From Verrucomicrobiia bacterium (GTDB taxonomy: Bacteria > Verrucomicrobiota > Verrucomicrobiae > Limisphaerales > UBA11358), in NCBI GenBank assembly GCA_030042375.1, contig JASHZU010000418.1, forward strand, positions 1-6,889: 6,889 nt of DNA. Reading direction: 5' to 3'. The notes under the pieces were generated by a model. The model was not told the DNA's origin and made no database searches. It was given only the letters and a program-made list of their open reading frames with translations. The translations under genes and the position numbers were made by a program. Numbering within the stretch: the stretch's first letter is position 1; each line of letters opens with the position of its first letter. This document shows, piece after piece, positions 1-6,116 of this stretch.

Positions 1-206
1 TTGATACTTGTTTGCCTTACTTGCCCCCTTTAGGCGAAGCTTTTCCGTTTGAGCAAAGGCCATTCTAAAGCATTTTCTAACAATCAAGGAAGGCTTTTTC
101 GGTTAAGGAATATTAAGCAGGATGCCGGATGCGGGTATTTATCGCTAACTGTATGCCAATGCTTTTACGGCATGTTGCATTTTGCAGGAGAAACTGAGAG
201 TACTAC

Positions 207-1589
207 CTAAAAATGTGTCGGCTTGCGTTTTAAAAATTTTCCGCGTCCAATTTTGCCAACGAATTTCCCATCGCGCACGGCCACTTTGCCGCGCACGGTC
301 ACGACGCTCGGGCGGCCTTCGATTTCCCAGCCTTCAAAGACATTATAGTCCACATTTACATACTGGGTTTTCGCGGAAATTTTACCGCGATATTTTGGGT
401 CGAACACCACCAGGTCCGCGTCCGCGCCGGGTTGAATCGTGCCTTTGCGCGGGAACAAATCAAACGTCTTCGCCACCTGCGTGCTGGCGCAGTTGACGAA
501 CGTATGCAAATCAATCTTCCCCGTCTTCACACCGTACGTATAAAGCACGTTCACGCGGTCTTGCAGCGACGGGATGCCATTGGGAATTTTCGTAAAATCA
601 TTTTTGCCCATGACCTTTTGCGTTTTGAAATCAAACGGGCAATGGTCCGTCGCGACCGTCTGTACCAGCCCATCGCGCAGGCCGTTCCATAAAACCGGCT
701 GGTTGCTCTTATCGCGCAGCGGCGGCGACATCACATACTTCGCGCCCTCGAACTTGGGTTTTTCGGCGTACGTTTTATCGAGCGTGAGATATTGGATTAG
801 CGTCTCCACGCTCACGCGCACGCCGCGTTGCCGCGCGGCGATAGCCTCATCCAGCGCCTCCTTGCAACTCAAATGCACAATATAAATTTCCGCGCCCGTC
901 TGTTCCGCAAAACTCATCAGGTGATGAACGCCTTCGGCCTCCACGCGCGGAGGCCGGCTCTCATAATGTTGGCCGGGATCCGTCTTGCCGGCGGCGAGCA
1001 ATTCTTTTTGCAACTCGGCGATAAGCGTTTCGTTTTCGCAGTGCGCCGTGACAATCACACCCAGTTCTTTCGCCAGCTTGAGCGTGCGATAGAGCTCGCT
1101 ATCATCGACGCCAAACGCGCCTTTGTAGGCGAGGAAAACTTTGAAAGAACTGATGCCGCGTTTGACGATTTCACGCAGTTTTTTTTCGGTCGTGTCATCG
1201 AATTTTGTCACGCCCATGTGGAAGGAGAAATCGCACGCGGATTTGCCCACGGCATTGCGCATCCAAAAATCAAAACCTTCGAGCGTATCCTCGTTGCGCG
1301 GGGGTGCGCACATCTCGATAATCGTGGTCGTGCCACCGACGAGCGCGGCTTTACTGGCCGTTTCATAAGAATCCTTCGCAAACGTGCCCATGAACGGCAG
1401 ATAGATGTGCACATGCGGATCGATGAATCCCGGAAAAACAAATTTTCCTTTCGCGTCGATCACTTCCGTGCCGGCGGGTGCCTTGATATCGCGGTCAATG
1501 CGCGTGATGGTTTCGTCTTCACAAAAAATATCCGCGATGTAGCGTTCGCTCGCGGTAACGATTTCACCGTTTTTAATCAGGAGAGGCAT
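207..1589 (-). CDS. hydA: Dihydropyrimidinase / D-hydantoinase
   Basis: This 460-residue cytoplasmic amidohydrolase probably opens the ring of 5,6-dihydrouracil, dihydrothymine or related hydantoins to give N-carbamoyl-beta-amino acids, step two of reductive pyrimidine breakdown. The binuclear metal site is complete: His59 and His61 (DPHVH), Lys150 (SSFKVF, the lysine that is carboxylated in the family), His183 (TAHCEN), His239 (IVHLSC) and Asp315 (ATDHCPF). Tyr155 (LAYKG), the MSPPLR segment (287-292) and Asn337 (IPNGIP) match the substrate-binding positions of the family. Length and both ends are normal. The ATG at 1589 is preceded by GGAA seven bases upstream, the only Shine-Dalgarno-like start in the window. 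It is divergent from glnB across 172 bases. A poor promoter candidate (TTGCCA, 19-base spacer, TATTTT, minus strand) lies in that gap. The exact substrate cannot be told from sequence: hydantoinase and dihydropyrimidinase share this fold and these motifs. The family call is very secure. Confidence 0.95.
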   Translation of the reverse strand: MPLLIKNGEIVTASERYIADIFCEDETITRIDRDIKAPAGTEVIDAKGKFVFPGFIDPHVHIYLPFMGTFAKDSYETASKAALVGGTTTIIEMCAPPRNEDTLEGFDFWMRNAVGKSACDFSFHMGVTKFDDTTEKKLREIVKRGISSFKVFLAYKGAFGVDDSELYRTLKLAKELGVIVTAHCENETLIAELQKELLAAGKTDPGQHYESRPPRVEAEGVHHLMSFAEQTGAEIYIVHLSCKEALDEAIAARQRGVRVSVETLIQYLTLDKTYAEKPKFEGAKYVMSPPLRDKSNQPVLWNGLRDGLVQTVATDHCPFDFKTQKVMGKNDFTKIPNGIPSLQDRVNVLYTYGVKTGKIDLHTFVNCASTQVAKTFDLFPRKGTIQPGADADLVVFDPKYRGKISAKTQYVNVDYNVFEGWEIEGRPSVVTVRGKVAVRDGKFVGKIGRGKFLKRKPTHF

Positions 1590-1638
1590 AGGTCAGTTCC
1601 ATTCCATTTCGAGCGTTTTATCACGGTAAAAATAGGTC

Positions 1639-1658
1639 TGCCAGATAAATCGATGGCA
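1639..1658. promoter_or_regulatory. Small dyad in the hydA-glnB divergent region, possible operator
   Basis: TGCCA at 1639-1643 and TGGCA at 1654-1658 form a perfect 5-base inverted repeat with a 10-base spacer, about 50 bases upstream of hydA and about 50 bases upstream of the glnB -35 box. A symmetric site of this size in a divergent promoter region could bind a dimeric regulator. No regulator gene is in the window, and a 5-base dyad can arise by chance. Confidence 0.2.
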
Positions 1659-1705
1659 AAGGTTTTTCCCGTGGAGATTTAAAGCTTCAAAAGAGCGGTC
1701 GCCGT

Positions 1706-2100
<395 letters not shown>

Positions 2101-2104
2101 GGAA

Positions 2105-2125
2105 GTGACATGTGACGAGTGATAA
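2105..2125 (+). repeat. Left heptamer array (3 units) of the four-helix-bundle cassette
   Basis: Three head-to-tail 7-base units, GTGACAT, GTGACGA and GTGATAA, begin four bases after the glnB stop codon. With the two following bases (to 2127) this 23-base stretch matches the reverse complement of 2561-2583 at 20 of 23 positions, so it is one arm of an inverted repeat around the gene. The third unit provides the GTG start codon of that gene. Confidence 0.85.
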
Positions 2126-2553
2126 GCGGAGAGACATCAACACGAACGAGCGCTAGCAACAAGCCGCAAGGTTATCGCGATTTGCTTGTATGGCAGAAGA
2201 ATATTTCGCTAGCCAAATCCATTTATAAACTTACGGCAGGATTTCCATCCGAAGAAAAATTCGGGCTGATAGCGCAAATGCGCCGCGCAGCGGTTTCCAT
2301 TCCTTCAAATATTGCCGAAGGCCAGGCAAGAAATACAACGGGAGAATTTGTTCAATTTATTTCACACGCCGAAGGTTCTTTGGCTGAATTGGACACTCAA
2401 TTAATCCTTGCTGTTGAGCTTGGCTTTGTTCCGTCGGATAAAACAAAATCCTGCTTTGAGTCGGCTGATGAATTGCGGCGAATGCTAAATGGCCTTCGAC
2501 GTGTGGTGGCCGGACAAAAACTGCCATCACAGAAAATCAAAACGGTTGTGTGA
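2119..2553 (+). CDS. Four-helix-bundle protein (23S rRNA intervening-sequence protein family)
   Basis: This 144-residue protein belongs to the four-helix-bundle family first seen as ORFs in intervening sequences of 23S rRNA genes; its molecular function is not established. The core runs from about residue 19 (GYRDLLVWQK) through SEEKFGLIAQMRRAAVSIPSNIAEG (about 44-68) and GSLAELDTQL (86-95) to the last helix near 130. RRAAVSIPSNIAEG and the SLAELDTQL segment are the family hallmarks. Residues 1-18 are a polar, low-complexity tail encoded just inside the left repeat. There is no signal peptide or membrane segment. The GTG at 2119 is the only candidate long start, since an in-frame TGA lies at 2113; it forms a GTGA start-stop overlap within the repeat and has only a weak GGAA 14 bases upstream. 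A shorter start at TTG 2182 (residue 22) is possible but would clip the conserved YRDLL motif. It lies 18 bases after glnB and is probably read from the same promoter. It is AT-richer than its neighbours. No 23S rRNA sequence surrounds it. Confidence 0.88.
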   Translation: MISGETSTRTSASNKPQGYRDLLVWQKNISLAKSIYKLTAGFPSEEKFGLIAQMRRAAVSIPSNIAEGQARNTTGEFVQFISHAEGSLAELDTQLILAVELGFVPSDKTKSCFESADELRRMLNGLRRVVAGQKLPSQKIKTVV

Positions 2554-2555
2554 TG
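2516..2555 (-). terminator. Weak candidate terminator for the prp-mmsA transcript
   Basis: On the minus strand CATCACA and TGTGATG form a perfect 7-base stem (2549-2555 and 2525-2531) with a 17-base loop, followed after four bases by five T residues (2516-2520). It lies 35 bases beyond the mmsA stop, inside the 3' end of the opposing four-helix-bundle gene, and covers that gene's stop codon. The stem has only three G-C pairs and a long loop, so termination would be inefficient. No T run follows on the plus strand. Confidence 0.3.
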
Positions 2556-2562
2556 TTGGGGC

Positions 2563-2590
2563 TTGTCACTTGTCACATGCCACTCGTCAC
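2563..2590 (-). repeat. Right heptamer array (4 units), inverted relative to the left array
   Basis: Read on the minus strand there are four 7-base units, GTGACGA, GTGGCAT, GTGACAA and GTGACAA, immediately next to the mmsA stop codon. The first G of the array is the last base of the mmsA TAG. The inner units plus GC (2561-2583) pair with the left array at 20 of 23 positions, and two of the three mismatches would be G-U pairs in RNA. Confidence 0.85.
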
Positions 2591-4077
2591 TACTTATGCC
2601 ATATGTCGCCTTCGCCGTAACTGAACCACCGGCTTGTGGTGACTTTCTGTTGCGTGAAAAATTGCACGCCTTCCTTGCCTTGCATATGGAGGTCGCCGAA
2701 AAAGGAATCGTTCCAGCCGTTGAACGGGAACCACGCCATTGAGGCCGGCACGCCGATGTTGATGCCGACCATGCCGCAATTGATGCGATGTTTGAACTCG
2801 CGCGCGGCCTTGCCTGAGCGTGTAAAGATGGAAGCGCCGTTGCCGTAGCTGGATTTGTTTGCCAGTTCAATCGCCGCGTCCAAATCCGCCATGTGCATGA
2901 CATTCAGCACCGGCCCGAAAATTTCTTCACGTGCCACAGTCATTCCATTTTGCACGTGGTCGAGGATGGTTGCACCGACGAAAAATCCGTTGGGCGCGTC
3001 ACTCACTTTCACATCGCGGCCATCGGCGGGAATCTTTGCGCCTTCCTTCACGCCCGCTTCAATCAACTCCAAAACGCGGTCGCGATGCTGTCGCGTGATG
3101 ACCGCGCCCATGTCCGGCTGTTTTTCGCGGTCGGTGGGGCCGACCTTGATTTTGCGCGTGGCTTCGATAAGCGTCGGCAAAACCGTTTTCTCCGCGCCGC
3201 CCACGACGACGGCAGTTGACCCGGCCATGCAACGTTCGCCTGCGCAGCCAAACGCGGCTTCAATTACCCCACGTGTGGAATTTTCCACGTCGGCATCCGG
3301 CATCAGCAGCACGAAATTTTTTGCGCCGCCGTTCGACTGCACCCGCTTGCCGTGTTTCGTGCCGACCTCATAAATATATTTCGCCACGGGCGTTGAGCCG
3401 ACGAACGAAACCGCCTTCACCTTCGGATGCGTGAGCAATCCATCCACCACTTCGCGCCCGCCGTGGACGATGTTCAGTACGCCCCTGGGCAAGCCGGCTT
3501 TCTCCAGCAGCTTCACAATTTTGATGGCCGTCAACGGCACCTTTTCGCTCGGTTTCAGCACAAACGTATTCCCGCAGACAATGGCCACCGGATACATCCA
3601 CAACGGGACCATCGCCGGAAAATTGAACGGCGTAATGCCGGCGCAAACGCCGAGCGGCTGGCGAATCGTCTCACAATCGATGCCGCGTGCGACGTTTTCC
3701 AGCACTTCGCCCATGAGCAGCGAAGGAATGCCGCACGCAAATTCCACCATCTCGATGCCGCGCTTCACATCGCCGCGCGATTCGACGAAAGTCTTGCCGT
3801 GTTCACGCGTGTTGCTACGGACCAGTTCTTCAAAATTTTCCTCCAGCAGCATCTTGAAACGGAAGAAAACCCGCGCGCGCTCCACCGGCGGCGTTTCCAT
3901 CCAGCCGGGAAATGCCGCCGCTGCCGCCTCGACCGCCGCATTCACCTCGGCAGTTCCGCCGGCCGGGCATTCGGCAATGACTTCGCCGATAGATGGATTG
4001 AAAACAGGTGTTCCGGAAAGCTTTGGCTCCAGCCATTCGCCTCCGATATAAAAAGGGCAGGGGTCTTGTTTGCTCAT
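2590..4077 (-). CDS. mmsA: CoA-acylating methylmalonate-semialdehyde dehydrogenase
   Basis: This 495-residue enzyme oxidises methylmalonate semialdehyde (and usually malonate semialdehyde) with NAD+ and CoA, releasing CO2 and giving propionyl-CoA (or acetyl-CoA). It is a full-length aldehyde dehydrogenase fold: TPFNFPAMVPLWM (149-161), the NAD-binding KPSEK (175-179), FVGSTPVA (225-232) and catalytic Cys283 in GERCMA. The usual ALDH general-base glutamate is replaced by asparagine (Asn249 in NGGAKN), a mark of the CoA-acylating subfamily. Arg106 (DVKRGIE) and Arg282 sit where the subfamily binds the substrate carboxylate. EEIFGPV (384-390) is the usual late motif. The ATG at 4077 is eight bases after the prpC stop, with no Shine-Dalgarno, so translational coupling is likely. 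It is last in the prp operon and supplies its substrate, in place of a prpE. The TAG stop abuts a repeat array, but the GEGDIWHK end looks natural, so the gene seems intact. The orthologue iolA (inositol breakdown) is the main naming alternative. Confidence 0.93.
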   Translation of the reverse strand: MSKQDPCPFYIGGEWLEPKLSGTPVFNPSIGEVIAECPAGGTAEVNAAVEAAAAAFPGWMETPPVERARVFFRFKMLLEENFEELVRSNTREHGKTFVESRGDVKRGIEMVEFACGIPSLLMGEVLENVARGIDCETIRQPLGVCAGITPFNFPAMVPLWMYPVAIVCGNTFVLKPSEKVPLTAIKIVKLLEKAGLPRGVLNIVHGGREVVDGLLTHPKVKAVSFVGSTPVAKYIYEVGTKHGKRVQSNGGAKNFVLLMPDADVENSTRGVIEAAFGCAGERCMAGSTAVVVGGAEKTVLPTLIEATRKIKVGPTDREKQPDMGAVITRQHRDRVLELIEAGVKEGAKIPADGRDVKVSDAPNGFFVGATILDHVQNGMTVAREEIFGPVLNVMHMADLDAAIELANKSSYGNGASIFTRSGKAAREFKHRINCGMVGINIGVPASMAWFPFNGWNDSFFGDLHMQGKEGVQFFTQQKVTTSRWFSYGEGDIWHK

Positions 4078-4085
4078 AAATCAGT

Positions 4086-5216
4086 TTATCGTTTTTCGAG
4101 AGAAACCACGCTTCGTTGCGCCGGTCCGATATATTGCGAGAGCGGCCGGATCAAGGCGTTGTTCGCCAGTTGCTCCATAATATGCGCCGTCCAGCCCGTG
4201 ATGCGCGCCACCACGAACACGGGCGTGTACATATCGATGTCTATGCCCATCATGTAGTATGCCGGGCCGCTGGGAAAATCGAGGTTGGGATGAATATTTT
4301 TCTGCTCCAACATCGTCGCTTCGAGGATGTCCGCAATCTCCAGCCATTTTTTCTCGCCGGTAAACGCCGCCATCTTTTGCGCGTATTTTTTCATCGTCGG
4401 CACGCGCGAATCGCCGCTCTTATACACGCGATGGCCGAAGCCCATCACCTTGCGCTTGTCCTTCAAGGCCTTCAGCATCCAATCGCGCGCCTTTTTCGGG
4501 TCGCCGATTTCCAGGAGCATATGCATTACCGCTTCGTTCGCGCCTCCATGCAACGGTCCTTTGAGCGAAGCGATGCCGCCCACCACGCCGCTGTAAAGGT
4601 CGGACAGGCTCGATACCACAGTCCGCGCGGTAAACGTCGAGGCGTTGAAACCGTGCTCGGCGTAAAGCGTCAATGATACATCGAACGCCCGCACGACCTC
4701 CGGCGCAGGAACGCGCCCATGGCATACATGAAAAAAATTCTCCGCCATGCTCAAATCCGCGCGCGGCGGGATAAATTCCTGACCCTTGCGAAAACGATAG
4801 AACGCGCCGAGCATCGTCGGGATTTTTGCCAACAGATCGACCGAACGGTTCAAGTTCGTCGCGGCGTCAGTTTTTTCCGGCGACGCATCTTCCATCCCAA
4901 AAAAGCTCACCGCCGTGCGCAACACATCCATTGGATGCGCGGTGCGCGGGGATTTGCGGATTACTTCCAGCAAAGCCGCGCTGATGTTACGGCGGGAACG
5001 CTCATCTGCTTCAAATGCCGCGAGTTCTTTTTTGGATGGCAGTTCACCATGCCAAACCAGCCAGGCGACTTCCTCAAAGCGGCAGTTCTCTGCCAATTCC
5101 TGGACGGGATAACCACTGTACACGAGCGCGTTGATCTCTGGCATTACCTTGGAAATGCGCGTCGTGTCCACGACAACGCCGTCAAGGCCGCGATGGATGG
5201 TTGTGTCTTCACTCAT
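4086..5216 (-). CDS. prpC: 2-Methylcitrate synthase (citrate synthase family)
   Basis: This 376-residue protein, the usual length for small-type citrate/2-methylcitrate synthases, condenses propionyl-CoA with oxaloacetate to 2-methylcitrate in the cytoplasm. Family motifs are complete: the early GLDGVVVDTT segment (10-19), LYAEHGFNAST (184-194, His188), GPLHGGANE (220-228, His223), GFGHRVYK (259-266, His262) and NLDFPSG (311-317, Asp313). His223, His262 and Asp313 correspond to the catalytic His-His-Asp set. The protein alone does not firmly separate methylcitrate from citrate synthase; the position between prpB and mmsA decides the call, and some activity with acetyl-CoA is likely in this family. 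The ATG at 5216 is four bases after the prpB stop; no Shine-Dalgarno is visible, so it is probably coupled to prpB translation. Confidence 0.92.
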   Translation of the reverse strand: MSEDTTIHRGLDGVVVDTTRISKVMPEINALVYSGYPVQELAENCRFEEVAWLVWHGELPSKKELAAFEADERSRRNISAALLEVIRKSPRTAHPMDVLRTAVSFFGMEDASPEKTDAATNLNRSVDLLAKIPTMLGAFYRFRKGQEFIPPRADLSMAENFFHVCHGRVPAPEVVRAFDVSLTLYAEHGFNASTFTARTVVSSLSDLYSGVVGGIASLKGPLHGGANEAVMHMLLEIGDPKKARDWMLKALKDKRKVMGFGHRVYKSGDSRVPTMKKYAQKMAAFTGEKKWLEIADILEATMLEQKNIHPNLDFPSGPAYYMMGIDIDMYTPVFVVARITGWTAHIMEQLANNALIRPLSQYIGPAQRSVVSLEKR

Positions 5217-5220
5217 AATT

Positions 5221-6114
5221 TCACAATTTGAAATTAAAAATGTCCTTGTCGAATTTTGCGTAGCCTTCGTAATCTAACAGTTCGTAAAGCTCCGCGCGCG
5301 TCTGCATCTTTTTTACGAGCGATTCCTGCGTTCCCTCGCTTTTGATGATGGCCAGGCCGTCCTCGATCGCTTTCATCGCCAACCGCAAGGTGGTCACCGG
5401 ATAAATTACGATATTGATGCCCAGGCTGGAAAGCTGTTTGGCTGTGAGCAACTTGCTTTTGCCAAACTCCGTCATGTTTGCCAGCAACGGCACCTGGACA
5501 GCTTTGCGGAATTTTTCAAACTCGCCTTCGTCCGCCAATGCTTCGGGAAAAATGGCGTCCGCGCCGGCGTCAATGTACGCCTTGGCGCGGGCAATCGCGC
5601 CATCGAGGCCCTCGGAAGCCCGCGCATCCGTCCGCGCCATGATGAGGAAATTCTTATCGCGCCGCGCACCCGCCGCCGCGCGGATTTTCTCCGCCATCGC
5701 CTGTGTCGTGACCAGCGACTTATTGTCCAGGTGGCCGCAACGTTTCGGGTTCACCTGGTCTTCCAGATGACACCCGCAAAGTCCTGCATCTTCAAACGTC
5801 TGGATGGTCCGGGCCGCGTTCAACGCCTCGCCAAAGCCCGTGTCCCCGTCGATCAAGGCCGGCAAATCGGTGACCCGCGCGATGGCTCCGCCGCGTGCTG
5901 ACACTTCAGAAAGCGTCGTCAGACCTATGTCCGGCATTCCCAAATCCGCGGCCAAGGCCCCGCCGGAAATATAAACGCCGTCGAAGCCATGCTGTTCAAT
6001 TGCCATGGCCACAAGCGGCGAAAACGCGCCGGGAAAGCGCAGAAGCTTTCCGGATTTGAGCGCCGCGCGAAAGTCTTTGCGCTTCTGGGCGGCGGATTTA
6101 GCGTCTGAGTGCAT
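5221..6114 (-). CDS. prpB: 2-Methylisocitrate lyase
   Basis: This 297-residue protein of the isocitrate lyase/PEP mutase superfamily cleaves 2-methylisocitrate to succinate and pyruvate, the last step of the methylcitrate cycle. Diagnostic motifs are SGGALAADLGMPDIG (50-64), the Mg2+-binding LIDGDTGFGE (87-96, Asp89 and Asp91), HLEDQ (116-120) and the catalytic loop KRCGH (124-128) with Cys126. ARTDA (160-164) and FPEAL (189-193) follow. Length matches PrpB rather than the much longer isocitrate lyase AceA. The C-terminal segment YELLDYEGY (276-284) is also typical of PrpB. The start at 6114 is two bases after the prpD stop; there is no Shine-Dalgarno sequence. Catalytic residues are all present and nothing looks degraded. 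Confidence 0.95.
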   Translation of the reverse strand: MHSDAKSAAQKRKDFRAALKSGKLLRFPGAFSPLVAMAIEQHGFDGVYISGGALAADLGMPDIGLTTLSEVSARGGAIARVTDLPALIDGDTGFGEALNAARTIQTFEDAGLCGCHLEDQVNPKRCGHLDNKSLVTTQAMAEKIRAAAGARRDKNFLIMARTDARASEGLDGAIARAKAYIDAGADAIFPEALADEGEFEKFRKAVQVPLLANMTEFGKSKLLTAKQLSSLGINIVIYPVTTLRLAMKAIEDGLAIIKSEGTQESLVKKMQTRAELYELLDYEGYAKFDKDIFNFKL

Positions 6115-6116
6115 GG

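Larger units (their letters stand above)
2105..2590. mobile_element. Putative insertion cassette: four-helix-bundle gene between inverted heptamer arrays
   Basis: The 486-base unit consists of a left heptamer array, one gene with only short spacers, and a right heptamer array in the opposite orientation. It fills nearly the whole space between glnB (stop ends at 2100) and mmsA (stop at 2590-2592). Its gene has about 46% GC by hand count (2161-2520), against about 60% in a sample of mmsA (3061-3180). This layout looks like an inserted unit. It encodes no transposase, and no target-site duplication could be recognised, so mobility would have to be supplied in trans or be ancient. Calling it mobile is inference; the repeat-gene-repeat structure is seen directly. 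Confidence 0.45.

Noticed and set aside
1..206. Possible hairpin (ATGCC/GGCAT near 154-172) as terminator of hydA, or a small gene here
   Set aside because: The stem is only five bases with no T tract on the minus strand, and the short plus-strand frame starting at 182 mostly overlaps hydA antisense.
1654..1668. Sigma54-like sequence (TGGCA...TTTTTC) facing glnB
   Set aside because: The -24 GG part fits but the invariant G of the -12 GC is missing, and a much better sigma70 promoter lies downstream at 1706-1735.
828..1682. Long plus-strand open frame of 284 codons opposite hydA
   Set aside because: It lies antisense to a gene with complete catalytic motifs, and its translation resembles no known family and is rich in Arg, Phe and His, as expected of a shadow frame.
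2119..2553. Four-helix-bundle gene as the accessory protein (Avd) of a diversity-generating retroelement
   Set aside because: Avd belongs to the same fold, but no reverse transcriptase, template repeat or variable repeat is present in the window.
2105..2590. CRISPR array
   Set aside because: The repeats are 7 bases with no spacers, and the two arrays are inverted around a gene.
3427..4257. Plus-strand open frame of 276 codons opposite mmsA and the end of prpC
   Set aside because: It is the antisense shadow of two well-supported genes, running across their junction without recognisable domains.
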